The position numbers and the translations under genes were made by a program. DNA of 64,000 nucleotides, taken from contig NC_079878.1 of assembly GCF_029227915.1 (NCBI RefSeq), positions 35,429,501 through 35,493,500 of the forward strand. The letters run 5' to 3'. The notes beneath the pieces were generated by a model that had not been told where the DNA came from, ran no database searches, and saw nothing but the letters and a program-made list of their open reading frames with translations. Of this stretch, positions 50,164-63,607 are shown one piece after another (the stretch's first letter is position 1; each line of letters begins with the position of its first letter). Origin of the DNA: Hydractinia symbiolongicarpus (taxonomy: Eukaryota; Cnidaria; Hydrozoa; Anthoathecata; Hydractiniidae).

Positions 50164-53100
50164 ATGCAACCTAGTAATATCAGAAACATATCGCTAAATA
50201 CATGTTGGTACCAATATGTGACGCAACCGTTGAAACTCAAACGAACTGATACTGTTAGAAAGTCAGTAAAATTTAGTTTTGGCAGCTGTCTCTATTTTCT
50301 CAGCGCACGCTAACGGCCATCATTGGTCCCACAGTAACAAATGACTTATTTATCTAAATTTTTAAATGAAACGTTACCACAGCGCCCAGTGTAATCGCTG
50401 AGATACAGCAATCATGCAAATTAAGAAGAATGTTATTTTTTGGAGTCCAATTGTGTCATTTATCTCATTTATAAAGTCAAAGTCCACAATCGGTTCAATT
50501 AAGTCTCACAGTGAATCGTTTCACTGTTAAAAGCGATGCAAGCTAGTAATGTCAGAAAAATATCGCTAAATGCATGCTGGTACGAATATGAGACGCAAGC
50601 GTTGTACCTGAAACGGACTGATACCGTTAGAAAGTCAATAAAATTTAGTTTTGGAAACTGTCTCTATTTTCTCAGCGCGCTAACCGCTAGGATTGGTCCC
50701 ACAGTAACAAATGACTTGTTTATCTAAATTTTTAAACAAAGCGCTGCCACAGCGCCCTGTGTAACTGCTGAGGTCAAGCAATCATGTCAAATTAAGAAGA
50801 ATTTATTTCTTAGAGTCCAATTGTGTCATTTATCTCATTCATAAGGTCAAAGTCCAAAACCTTTTCAATTAAGTCCCACAGTCAATCTTTTCACTGTTAA
50901 AAGCGATGCAAGCTAGTAATGTCAGAAAAATATCCCTAAATACATGTTGGTACGAATATGTGACGCAACCGTTGTAGCTTAAACGGACTGATACCGTTAG
51001 AAATTGAATGAAATCTAGTTTATGTAACTGTGTCTTTTTCCCAGCGCGCGCTAACGGCTAGGATTGGTCCCACTGTAACAAATGACTTATTTATCTAAAT
51101 TTTTAAATAAAGCGCTACCACAGCTCACAGTGTAATTGCTGAGTTCCAGCAATCAAGTCAAGCTAAGAATAAAGTTATTTTTTGGAGTACACTAGCCTCA
51201 TTTGTTACATTCACAAGGTCAAAGTCCAAAATCAGTTCAATTAAGTCCCACAGTCAATGGTTTTACTGGTAAAAGGGATGCAACCTAGTAATATCAGAAA
51301 CATATCGCAAAATACATGTTGGTACCAATATGTGACGCAACCGTTAAAACTCAAACGGACTGATACTGTTAGAATGTCAATAAAAAGTAGTTTTGGAAAC
51401 TGTCTCTATTTTCTCAGCGCGCGCTAACGGCTAGGATTGGTCCCACAGTGAAAAATGACTTATTTATCTAAATTTTTAAATAGAGCGCTACCACAGCGCC
51501 CAGTGTAATCGCTGAGTTTCAGCAATCAAGTCAAGTTAAGAATAAAGCTATTTTTTGGAGTACACTGGCCTCATTTGTTACATTCACAAGGTCAAAGTCC
51601 AAAATCAGTTCAATTAAGTCCCACAGTCAATGGTTTCACTGGTAAAAGCGATGCAACCTAGTAATATCAGAAACATATCGCTAAATACATGTTGGTACCA
51701 ATATGTGACGCAACCGTTGAAACTCAAACGAACTGATACTGTTAGAAGGTCAATGAAATGTAGTTTAGGAAACCGTCTCTATTTTCTCAGCGCGCTAACA
51801 GCTAGGATTGGTCCCACAGTAACAAATGACTTATTTATCTAAATTTTTAAATGAAACGCTACCACAGCGCCCAGTGTAATCGCTGAGATACAGCAATCAT
51901 GTCAAATTAAGAAGAATGTTATTTTTTAGAGTCCAATTGTGTCATTTATCTCATTTATAAAGTCAAACTCCAAAATCAGTTCAATTAAGTTTCACAGTCA
52001 ATTGTTTCACTGTTAAAAGCGGTGCAAGCTAGTAATGTCAGAAAAACATCGCTAAATACATGTTGGTACGAATATGTGACGCAAGCGTTGTACCTGAAAC
52101 GGACTGATACCGTTGGAAAGTCAATGAAATGTAGTTTTGGAAACTGTCTCTATTTTTACGGGGCGCGCTAACGGCTAGGATTTGTCTCACAATAAGAAAT
52201 GACTTGTTTATCTAAATTTTTAAATAGAGCGCTACCACAGCGCCCAGTGTAATCGCTGAGTTTCAGCAATCAAGTCAAGTTAAGAATAAAGCTATTTTTT
52301 GGAGTACACTGGCCTCATTTGTTACATTCACAAGGTCAAAGTCCAAAATCAGTTCAATTAAGTCCCACAGTCAATGGTTTCACTGGTAAAAGCGATGCAA
52401 CCTAGTAATATCAGAAACATATCTCTAAATACATGTTGGTACCAATATGTGACGCAACCATTGAAACTCGAACGGACTGATACCGTTAGAAAGTCAATGA
52501 AATGTAGTTTTGGAAACTGTCTCTATTTTATAAGCGAGCGCTAACGGCTAGGATTGGTCTCACAGTAACAATTAAACAAAGCGCTGCCACAGCGCCCAGT
52601 GTAATCGCTGAGATACAGCAATCATGTCAAATTAAGGAGACATTTATTTTTTAGAGTCCAATTGAGTCATTTATCTCATTTATAAAGTCAAAGTCCAAAA
52701 TCAGTTCAATTAAGTCTCACAGTCAATCGTTTCACTGTTAAAAGCGGTGCAAGCTAGCAATGTCAGAAAAATATCGCTAAATACATGTTGGTACGAATAT
52801 GTGACGCAAGCGTTGTACCTGAAACGGACTGATACCGTCAGAAAGTCAATAAAATTTAGTTTTGGAAACTGTCCCTAATTTCTCAGCGCGCGTTAACGGC
52901 TAGGATTTCTCTCACAATAAGAAATGACTTGTTTATCTGAATTTTTAAATGAAACGCTACCACAGCGCCAAGTGTAATCACTGAGATACAGCAATCATGT
53001 CAAATTAAAAAGAATGTTATTTTTTAGAGTCCAACTGTGTCACTTATCTCATTTATAAAGTCAAAGTCCAAAATCAGTTCAATTTAGTCCCACAGTCAAT

Positions 53101-56100
53101 GGTTTCACTGTTAAAAGGGATGCAACCTAGTAATATCAGAAACATATCTCTAAATACATGTTGGTACCAATATGTGACGCAACCATTGAAACTCGAACGG
53201 ACTGATACCGTTAGAAAGTCAATGAAATGTAGTTTTGGAAACTGTCTCTATTTTCTCAGCGCGCGCTAACGGCTAGGATTGGTCCCACAGTAACAAATGA
53301 CTTATTTATCTAAATTTTTAAATAAAGCGCTACCACAGCGCCCAGTGAAATTGCTGAGTTCCAGCAATCAAGTCAAGTTAAGAACAAAGTTATTTCTTGG
53401 AGTACACTTGCCTCATTTGTTACATTCACAAGGTCAAAGTCCAAAATCAGTTCAATTAAGTCCCACTGTCAATGGTTTCACTGGTAAAAGCGATGCAACC
53501 TAGTAATATCAGAAACATATCGCTAAATACATGTTGGTACCAATATGTCACGCAACCGTTGAAACTCAAACGGACTGATACCGTTAGAAAGTCAATGAAA
53601 TGTAGTTTTGGAGACTGTCTCAATTTTCTAAGCAAGCGCTAACGGCTAGGATTGGTCCCACAGTAACAATTAAACAAAGCGCTGCCACAGCGCCCAGTGT
53701 ATTCGCTGAGATACAGCAATAATGTCAAATTAAGGAGACTGTTATTTTTTAGAGTCCAATTGAGTCATTTATCTCATTTATAAAGTCAAAGTCCTAAATC
53801 AGTTCAATTAAGTCTCACAGTCAATCGTTTCACTGTTAAAAGCGGTGCAAGCTAGCAATGTCAGAAAAATATCGCTAAATACATGTTGGTGCGAATATGA
53901 GACGCAAGCGTTGTACCTGAAACGGACTGATACCGTTAAAAAGTCAACGAAATGTAGTTTTGGAAACCGTCTCTATTTTCTCAGCGCGCGATAACAGCTA
54001 GGATTGGTCCCAAAGTAACAAATGACTTATTTATCTAAATTTTTAAATGAAACGCTACCACAGCGCCCAGTGTAATCGCTGAGATACAGCAATCATGTCA
54101 AATTAAGAAAAATGTTATTTTTTAGAGTCCAATTGTGTCATTTATCTCCTTTATAAAGTCAAAGTCCAAAATCAGTTCAATTAAGTCTCACAGTCAATTG
54201 TTTCACTGTTAAAAGCGGTGCAAGCTAGTAATGTCAGAAAAACATCGCTAAATACATGTTGGTACGAATATGTGACGCAAGCGTTGTACCTGAAACGGAC
54301 TGATACCGTTGGAAAGTCAATGAAATGTAGTTTTGGAAACTGTCTCTATTTTTACGGGGCGCGCTAACGGCTAGGATTTGTCTCACAATAAGAAATGACT
54401 TGTTTATCTAAATTTTTAAATAAAGCGTTACCACAGCGCCCAGTGTAATCGCTGAGTTCCAGCAATCAAGTCAAGTTAAGAATAAAGTTATTTCTTGGAG
54501 TACACTTGCCTCATTTTTTACATTCACAAGGTCAAAGTCCAAAATCAGTTCAATTAAGTCCCACAGTCAATGGTTTCACTGGTAAAAGCGATGCAACCTA
54601 GTAATATAAGAAACATATCGCTAAATACATGTTGGTACCAATATGTGACGCAACCGTTGAAACTCAAACGAACTGATACTGTTAGAAAGTCAGTAAAATT
54701 TAGTTTTGGAAGCTGTCTCTATTTTCTCAGCGCACGCTAACGGCCATCATTGGTCCCACAGTAACAAATGACTTATTTATCTAAATTTTTAAATGAAACG
54801 TTACCACAGCGCCCAGTGTAATCGCTGAGATACAGCAATCATGCAAATTAAGAAGAATGTTATTTTTTGGAGTCCAATTGTGTCATTTATCTCATTTATA
54901 AAGTCAAAGTCCACAATCAGTTCAATTAAGTCTCACAGTGAATCGTTTCACTGTTAAAAGCGATGCAAGCTAGTAATGTCAGAAAAATATCGCTAAATGC
55001 ATGCTGGTACGAATATGAGACGCAAGCGTTGTACCTGAAACGGACTGATACCGTTAGAAAGTCAATAAAATTTAGTTTTGGAAACTGTCTCTATTTTCTC
55101 AGCGCGCGCTAACCGCTAGGATTGGTCCCACAGTAACAAATGACTTGTTTATCTAAATTTTTAAACAAAGCGCTGCCACAGCGCCCTGTGTAACTGCTGA
55201 GGTCAAGCAATCATGTCAAATTAAGAAGAATTTATTTCTTAGAGTCCAATTGTGTCATTTATCTCATTCATAAGGTCAAAGTCCAAAACCTTTTCAATTA
55301 AGTCCCACAGTCAATCTTTTCACTGTTAAAAGCGATGCAAGCTAGTAATGTCAGAAAAATATCCCTAAATACATGTTGGTACGAATATGTGACGCAACCG
55401 TTGTAGCTTAAACGGACTGATACCGTTAGAAATTGAATGAAATCTAGTTTATGTAACTGTGTCTTTTTCCCAGCGCGCGCTAACGGCTAGGATTGGTCCC
55501 ACTGTAACAAATGACTTATTTATCTAAATTTTTAAATAAAGCGCTACCACAGCTCCCAGTGTAATCGCTGAGTTCCAGCAATCAAGTCAAGTTAAGAATA
55601 AAGTTATTTTTTGGAGTACACTAGCCTCATTTGTTACATTCACAAGGTCAAAGTCCAAAATCAGTTCAATTAAGTCCCACAGTCAATGGTTTTTCTGGTA
55701 AAAGGGATGCAACCTAGTAATATCAGAAACATATCGCTAAATACATGTTGGTACCAATATGTGACGCAACCGTTAAAACTCAAACGGACTGATACTGTTA
55801 GAATGTCAATAAAATGTAGTTTTGGAAACTGTCTCTATTTTCTCAGCGCGCGCTAACGGCTAGGATTGGTCCCACAGTGAAAAATGACTTATTTATCTAA
55901 ATTTTTAAATAGAGCGCTACCACAGCGCCCAGTGTAATCGCTGAGTTTCAGCAATCAAGTCAAGTTAAGAATAAAGCTATTTTTTGGAGTACACTGGCCT
56001 CATTTGTTACATTCACAAGGTCAAAGTCCAAAATCAGTTCAATTAAGTCCCACAGTCAATGGTTTCACTGGTAAAAGCGATGCAACCTAGTAATATCAGA

Positions 56101-58390
56101 AACATATCGCTAAATACATGTTGGTACCAATATGTGACGCAACCGTTGAAACTCAAACGAACTGATACTGTTAGAAGGTCAATGAAATGTAGTTTAGGAA
56201 ACCGTCTCTATTTTCTCAGCGCGCTAACAGCTAGGATTGGTCCCACATTAACAAATGACTTATTTATCTAAATTTTTAAATGAAACGATACCACAGCGCC
56301 CAGTGTAATCGCTGAGATACAACAATCATGTCAAATTAAGAAGAATGTGATTTTTTAGAGTCCAATTGTGTCATTTATCTCATTTATAAAGCGAAACTCC
56401 AAAATCAGTTCAATTAAGTCTCACAGTCAATCGTTTCACTGTTAAAGGCGGTGCAAGCTAGTAATGTCAGAAAAACATCGCTAAGTACATGTTGGTACGA
56501 AAATGTGACGCAAGCGTTGTACCTGAAACGGACTGATACCGTTAGAAAGTCAATGAAATGTAGTTGTGGAAACTGTCTCTATTTTCACGGGGCGCGCTAA
56601 CGGCTAGGATTTGTCTCACAATAAGAAATGACTTGTTTATCTAAATTTTTAAATAAAGCGTTACCACAGCGCCCAGTGTAATCGCTGAGTTCCAGCAATC
56701 AAGTCAAGAAAAGAATAAAGTTATTTCTTGGAGTACACTTGCCTCATTTGTTACATTCACAAGGTCAAAGTCCAAAATCAGTTCAATTAAGTCCCACAGT
56801 CAATCGTTTCACTGTTAAAAGCGATGCAACCTAGTAATATCAGAAACATATCTCTAAATACATGTTGGTACCAATATGTGACGCAACCATTGAAACTCGA
56901 ACGGACTGATACCGTTAGAAAGTCAATGAAATGTAGTTTTGGAAACTGTCTCTATTTTATAAGCGAGCGCTAACGGCTAGGATTGGTCTCACAGTAACAA
57001 TTAAACAAAGCGCTGCCACAGCGCCCAGTGTAATCGCTGAGATACAGCAATCATGTCAAATTAAGGAGACATTTATTTTTTAGAGTCCAATTGAGTCATT
57101 TATCTCATTTATAAAGTCAAAGTCCAAAATCAGTTCAATTAAGTCTCACAGTCAATCGTTTCACTGTTAAAAGAGGTGCAAGCTAGCAATGTCAGAAAAA
57201 TATCGCTAAATACATGTTGGTACGAATATGTGACGCAAGCGTTGTACCTGAAACGGACTGATACCGTTAGAAAGTCAATGAAATTTAGTTTTGGAAACTG
57301 TCCCTAATTTCTCAGCGCGCGTTAACGGCTAGGATTTCTCTCACAATAAGAAATGACTTGTTTATCTGAATTTTTAAATGAAACGCTACCACAGCGCCAA
57401 GTGTAATCGCTGAGATACAGCAATCATGTCAAATTAAAAAGAATGTTATTTTTTAGAGTCCAACTGTGTCACTTATCTCATTTATAAAGTCAAAGTCCAA
57501 AATCAGTTCAATTTAGTCCCACAGTCAATGGTTTCACTGTTAAAAGGGATGCAACCTAGTAATATCAGAAACATATCTCTAAATACATGTTGGTACCAAT
57601 ATGTGACGCAACCATTGAAACTCGAACGGACTGATACCGTTAGAAAGTCAATGAAATGTAGTTTTGGAAACTGTCTCTATTTTCTCAGCGCGCGCTAACG
57701 GCTAGGATTGGTCCCACAGTAACAAATGACTTATTTATCTAAATTTTTAAATAAAGCGCTACCACAGCGCCCAGTGAAATTGCTGAGTTCCAGCAATCAA
57801 GTCAAGTTAAGAACAAAGTTATTTCTTGGAGTACACTTGCCTCATTTGTTTCATTCACAAGGTCAAAGTCCAAAATCAGTTCAATTAAGTCCCACTGTCA
57901 ATGGTTTCACTGGTAAAAGCGATGCAACCTAGTAATATCAGAAACATATCGCTAAATACATGTTGGTACCAATATGTCACGCAACCGTTGAAACTCAAAC
58001 GGACTGATACCGTTAGAAAGTCAATGAAATGTAGTTTTGGAAACTGTCTCAATTTTCTAAGCGAGCGCTAACGGCTAGGATTGGTCCCACAGTAACCATT
58101 AAACAAAGCGCTGCCACAGCGCCCAGTGTAATCGCTGAGATACAGCAATCATGTCAAATTAAGGAGACTGTTATTTTTTAGAGTCCAATTGAGTCATTTA
58201 TCTCATTTATAAAGTCAAAGTCCAAAATCAGTTCAATTAAGTCTCACAGTCAATCGTTTCACTGTTAAAAGCGGTGCAAGCTAGCAATGTCAGAAAAATA
58301 TCGCTAAATACATGTTGGTGCGAATATGAGACGCAAGCGTTGTACCTGAAACGGACTGATACCGTTAAAAAGTCAACGAAATGTAGTTTT
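50110..58390 (+). repeat. Twelve-monomer higher-order repeat, 4,427-4,429-bp offset
   Basis: The unit has anchors 50164, 50536, 50906, 51278, 51651, 52022, 52395, 52747, 53120, 53493, 53845 and 54218. It repeats from 54591, 54963, 55335, 55707, 56080, 56451, 56824, 57176, 57549, 57922 and 58274. Matching rare features include CAGTAAAATTTAG, GGCCATCATTGG, a shared one-base loss in ATCATGCAAATTAAG, TTAGAATGTCAATAAAA, GATTTCTCTCACAATAAG and the 352-bp monomers in the same slots. The offset changes from 4,427 to 4,429 because copy one lost two bases in CAGCGCG(CG)CTAACCGC near 50680. The second copy stops matching near 58390, inside the eleventh monomer. Confidence 0.88.
52395..52746 (+). repeat. 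352-bp monomer subtype (21-bp deletion)
   Basis: The usual CAGTAACAA, ATGACTT...AAATTT, TTAAACAAAG order is shortened to CAGTAACAATTAAACAAAG, removing 21 bases at about 52570. The same deletion occurs at about 53669, 57000, 58098 and 61433 (monomers 53493, 56824, 57922 and 61258). It is linked to TAAGCGAGCGC or TAAGCAAGCGC instead of CAGCGCGCGC just upstream. A single origin with later copying is therefore likely. It removes the T/A-rich segment that is duplicated in the 401-404 bp class. Confidence 0.9.
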
Positions 58391-61300
58391 GGAAACTTTC
58401 TCTCTTTTCTGAGCGCGCGTTAACGGCTAGGATTGGTCCCACAGTAACAAATGACTTATTTATCTAAATTTTTATATGAAACGCTACCACAGCGCCAAGT
58501 GTAATCGCTGAGATACAGCAATCATGTCAAATTAAAAAGAATGTTATTTTTTAGAGTCCAACTGTGTCATTTATCTCATTTATAAAGTCAAAGTCCAGAA
58601 TCAGTTCAATTAAGTCTCACAGTCAATCGTTTTACTGTTAAAAGCGACGCAAGCTAGTAATGTCAGAAAAATATCGCTAAATACATGTTGGTGCGAATAT
58701 GAGACGCAAGCGTTGTACCTGAAACGGACTGATAGCGTTAAAAAGTCAACGAAATGTAGTTTTGGACACTGTGTCTATTTTCTCAGCGCGCCCTAACGGC
58801 TAGGGTTGGTCCCACAGTAAAAAATGACTTATTTATCTAAAGGTTTAAATAAAGCGCGACCACAGCGCCCAGTGTAATCGCTTAGTTCCAGCAATCAAGT
58901 CAAGTTAAGAATAAAGTTATTTCTTGGAGTACACTTGCCTCATTTGTTACATTCACAAGGTCGAAGTCCAAAATCAGTTCAATTAAGTCCCACAGTCAAT
59001 GGTTTCACTGGTAAAAGCGATGCAACCTAGTAATATCAGAAACATATCGCTAAATACATGTTGGTACCAATATGTGACGCAACTGTTGAAACTCAAACGG
59101 ACTGATACCGTTAGAAAGTCAATGAAATGTAGTTTTGGAAACCGTCTCTATTTTCTCAGCGCGCGATAGCAGCTAGGATTGGTCCCAAAGTACCAAATGA
59201 CTTATTTATCTAAATTTTTAAATGAAACGCTACCACAGCGCCCAGTGTAATCGCTGAGATACAGCAATCATGTCAAATTAAGAAGAATGTTATTTTTTAG
59301 AGTCCAATTGTGTCATTTATCTCCTTTATAAAGTCAAAGTCCAAAATCAGTTCAATTAAGTCTCACAGTCAATCGTTTCACTGTTAAAAGCGGTGCAAGC
59401 TAGCAATGTCAGAAAAATATCGCTAAATACATGTTGGTGCGAATATGAGACGCAAGCGTTGTACCTGAAACGGACTGATACCGTTAAAAAGTCAACGAAA
59501 TGTAGTTTTGGAAACTTTCTCTCTTTTCTGAGCGCGCGTTAACGGCTAGGATTGGTCCCACAGTAACAAATGACTTATTTATCTAAATTTTTATATGAAA
59601 CGCTACCACAGCGCCAAGTGTAATCGCTGAGATACAGCAATCATGTCAAATTAAAAAGAATGTTATTTTTTAGAGTCCAACTGTGTCATTTATCTCATTT
59701 ATAAAGTCAAAGTCCAGAATCAGTTCAATTAAGTCTCACAGTCAATCGTTTTACTGTTAAAAGCGACGCAAGCTAGTAATGTCAGAAAAATATCGCTAAA
59801 TACATGTTGGTGCGAATATGAGACGCAAGCGTTGTACCTGAAACGGACTGATAGCGTTAAAAAGTCAACGAAATGTAGTTTTGGACACTGTGTCTATTTT
59901 CTCAGCGCGCCCTAACGGCTAGGGTTGGTCCCACAGTAAAAAATGACTTATTTATCTAAAGGTTTAAATAAAGCGCGACCACAGCGCCCAGTGTAATCGC
60001 TTAGTTCCAGCAATCAAGTCAAGTTAAGAATAAAGTTATTTCTTGGAGTACACTTGCCTCATTTGTTACATTCACAAGGTCGAAGTCCAAAATCAGTTCA
60101 ATTAAGTCCCACAGTCAATGGTTTCACTGGTAAAAGCGATGCAACCTAGTAATATCAGAAACATATCGCTAAATACATGTTGGTACCAATATGTGACGCA
60201 ACTGTTGAAACTCAAACGGACTGATACCGTTAGAAAGTCAATGAAATGTAGTTTTGGAAACCGTCTCTATTTTCTCAGCGCGCGATAGCAGCTAGGATTG
60301 GTCCCAAAGTACCAAATGACTTATTTATCTAAATTTTTAAATGAAACGCTACCACAGCGCCCAGTGTAATCGCTGAGATACAGCAATCATGTCAAATTAA
60401 GAAGAATGTTATTTTTTAGAGTCCAATTGTGTCATTTATCTCCTTTATAAAGTCAAAGTCCAAAATCAGTTCAATTAAGTCTCACAGTCAATCGTTTCAC
60501 TGTTAAAAGCGGTGCAAGCTAGCAATGTCAGAAAAATATCGCTAAATACATGTTGGTGCGAATATGAGACGCAAGCGTTGTACCTGAAACGGACTGATAC
60601 CGTTAAAAAGTCAACGAAATGTAGTTTTGGAAACTTTCTCTCTTTTCTGAGCGCGCGTTAACGGCTAGGATTGGTCCCACAGTAACAAATGACTTATTTA
60701 TCTAAATTTTTATATGAAACGCTACCACAGCGCCAAGTGTAATCGCTGAGATACAGCAATCATGTCAAATTAAAAAGAATGTTATTTTTTAGAGTCCAAC
60801 TGTGTCATTTATCTCATTTATAAAGTCAAAGTCCAGAATCAGTTCAATTAAGTCTCACAGTCAATCGTTTTACTGTTAAAAGCGACGCAAGCTAGTAATG
60901 TCAGAAAAATATCGCTAAATACATGTTGGTGCGAATATGAGACGCAAGCGTTGTACCTGAAACGGACTGATACCGTTAAAAAGTCAACGAAATGTAGTTT
61001 TGGACACTGTGTCTATTTTCTCAGCGCGCGCTAACGGCTAGGGTTGGTCCCACAGTAAAAAATGACTTATTTATCTAAAGGTTTAAATAAAGCGCGACCA
61101 CAGCGCCCAGTGAAATCGCTGAGTTCCAGCAATCAAGTCAAGTTAAGAATAAAGTTATTTCTTGGAGTACACTTGCCTCATTTGTTACATTCACAAGGTC
61201 AAAGTCCAAAATCAGTTCAATTAAGTCCCACTGTCAATGGTTTCACTGGTAAAAGCGATGCAACCTAGTAATATCAGAAACATATCGCTAAATACATGTT

Positions 61301-61536
61301 GGTACCAATATGTCACGCAACAGTTGAAACTCAAACGGACTGATACCGTTAGAAAGTCAATGAAATGTAGTTTTGGAAACTGTCTCTATTTTCTAAGCAA
61401 GCGCTAACGGCTAGGATTGGTCCCACAGTAACAATTAAACAAAGCGCTGCCACAGCGCCCAGTGTAATCGCTGAGATACAGCAATCATGTCAAATTAAAA
61501 AGAATGTTATTTTTTAGAGTCCAACTGTGTCATGCG
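58274..61536 (+). repeat. Three-monomer higher-order repeat, 1,119-bp offset, about three copies
   Basis: Copies start at 58274, 59393 and 60512. Second members are 58647, 59766 and 60885 (ACG anchors, GCGACGCAAGC). Third members are 59020, 60139 and 61258. All steps are exactly 1,119 bp. Shared variants include TTGGTGCGAATATGAG, AAAAGTCAACG, CTTTCTCTCTTTTCTGAG, TTTTTATATGAAACG, CTAAAGGTTTAAATAAAG and GCGCGATAGCAGC. The third copy drifts: 60885 has GATACCG where the other two have GATAGCG, and 61258 becomes the 21-bp-deleted type. The first copy overlaps the end of the second 12-mer unit. Confidence 0.9.
61258..61536 (+). repeat. Truncated 279-bp monomer (two deletions)
   Basis: It is the shortest monomer in the window. 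Besides the 21-bp deletion near 61433, its tail is lost. The sequence runs CCAACTGTGTCAT directly into GCGATGCAAGC at about 61533, so the stretch from TTATCTCATTTATAAAG to TTTCACTGTTAAAA (about 73 bases) is missing. The following anchor also carries CTAGTATATCAG instead of CTAGTAATGTCAG. This marks the boundary between the 1,119-bp HOR and the next, nearly monomeric run. Confidence 0.88.
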
Positions 61537-63607
61537 ATGCAAGCTAGTATATCAGAAAAATATCGCTAAATTCATGTTGGTACGAATATGAGACGCAAGC
61601 GTTGTACCTGAAACGGACTGATACCGTTAGAAAGTCAATGAAATTTAGTTTTGGAAACTGTCTCTATTTTCTCACCGCGCGCTGACGGCTATGATTGGTC
61701 CCACAGTAACAAATGACTTATTTATCTAATTTTTTTAATGAAACTCTACCACAGCGCCCAGTGTAATCGCGGAGATACAGCAATCATGTCAAATTAAGTA
61801 GAATGTTATTTCTTAGAGTCCAATTGTGTCATTTATCTCATTTATAAAGTCAAACTCCAAAATCAGTTCAATTAAGTCTCACAGTCAATCGTTTCACTGT
61901 TAAAAGCAGTGCAAGCTAGTAATGTCAGAAAAAAATCGCTAAATACATGTTGGTACGAATATGTGGCGCAAGCGTTGTACCTGAAACGGACTAATACCGT
62001 TAGAAAGTCAATGAAATGTAGTTTTAGAAACTGTCTCTATTTTCACGGGGCGCGCTAACGGCTAGGATTTGTCTCACAATAAGAAATGACTTATTTATCT
62101 AAATTTTTAAATAAAGCGTTACCACAGCGCCCAGTGTAATCGCTGAGTTCCAGCGACCAAGTGAAGTTAAGAATAAAGTTATTTCTTGGACTACACTTGC
62201 CTCATTTGTTACATTCACAAGGTCAAAGTCTGAAATCAGTTCAATTAAGTCCCACAGTCAATGGTTTCACTGGTAAAAGCGATGCAACCTAGTAATATCA
62301 GAAACATATCGCTAAATACATGTTGGTACGAATATGAGACGCAAGCGTTGTACCTGAAACGGACTGATACCGTTAGAAAGTCAATGAAATGTAGTTTTGG
62401 AAACTGTTTCTATTTTCTCACCGCGCGCTAACGGCTAGGATTGGTCCCACAGTAACAAATGACTTATTTATCTAAGTTTTTTAATGAAACTCTACCACAG
62501 CGCCAAGTGTAATCGCGGAGATACAGCAATCATGTCAAATTAAGAAGAAAGTTATTTTTTAGAGTCCAATTGTGTCATTTATCTCATTTATAAAGTCAAA
62601 CTCCAAAATCAGTTCAATTAAGTCTCACAGTCAATCGTTTCACTGTTAAAAGCGGTGCAAGCTAGCAATGTCAGAAAAACATCGCTAAATACATGTTGGT
62701 ACGAATATGTGGCGCAAGCGTTGTACCTGAAACGGACTGATACCGTTAGAAAGTCAATAAAATGTAGTTTTGGAAACTGTCTCTATTTTCTCACCGCGCG
62801 CTAACGGCTAGGATTGGTCCCACAGTAACAAATGACTTATTTATCTAAATTTTTTAATGAAACTCTACCACAACGCCCAGTGTAATCGCGGAGATACAGC
62901 AATCATGTCAAATTAAGAAGAATGTTATTTTTTAGAGTCCAATTGTGTCATTTATCTCATTTATAAAGTCAAACTCCAAAATCAGTTCAATTAAGTCTCA
63001 CAGTCAATCGTTTCACTGTTAAAATCGGTGCAAGCTAGCAATGTCAAAAAAACATCGCTAAATACATGTTGGTACGAATATGTGGCGCAAGAGTTGTACC
63101 TGAAGCGGACTGATACCGTTAGAAAGTCAATGAAATGTAGTTTTGGAAACTGTCTCTATTTTCTCACCGCGCGCTAACGGCTAGGATTGGTCCCACAGTA
63201 ACAAATGACTTATTTATCTAAATTTTTTAATGAAACTCTACCACAGCGCCCAGTGTAATCGCGGAGATACAGCAATCATGTCAAATTAAGAAGAATGTTA
63301 TTTTTTAGGGTCCAATTGTGTCATTTATCTCATTTATAAAGTCAAACTCCAAAATCACTTCAATTAAGTCTCACAGTCAATCGTTTCACTGTTAAAAGCG
63401 GTGCAAGCTAGTAATGTCAGAAAAACATCGCTAAATACATGTTGGTACGAATATGTGGCGCAAGCGTTGTACCTGAAACGGACTGATACCGTTAGAAAGT
63501 CAATGAAATGTAGTTTTGGAAACTGTCTCTATTTTCTCAGCGCGCGCTAACGGCTAGGATTGGTCCCACAGTAACAAATGACTTATTTTTTTAAATTTTT
63601 AAATAAA
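61537..63607 (+). repeat. Near-monomeric homogenised run, 373-bp period
   Basis: Anchors 61537, 61909, 62282, 62655, 63028 and 63401 are spaced 372-373 bp and share CTCACCGCGCGCT, AATGAAACTCTACC, ATCGCGGAGATACAGC and GTCAAACTCC. Monomers 62655, 63028 and 63401 are the most alike and also share TGTGGCGCAAG and AAAAACATCGC. The dyad CGCT-N5-AGCG is broken here because CGCTACC has become CTCTACC. Homogenisation is at the single-monomer level, unlike the higher-order units to the left. Confidence 0.83.

Noticed and set aside
346-61268. About 65 open reading frames of 61-93 codons on both strands, with repeated near-identical translations.
   Set aside because: They recur at the same place in each satellite monomer, overlap antiparallel, start at ATG, GTG or TTG variants of one anchor, and end or break with one-base differences between subtypes. 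No domain, signal peptide or coding pattern was recognisable.
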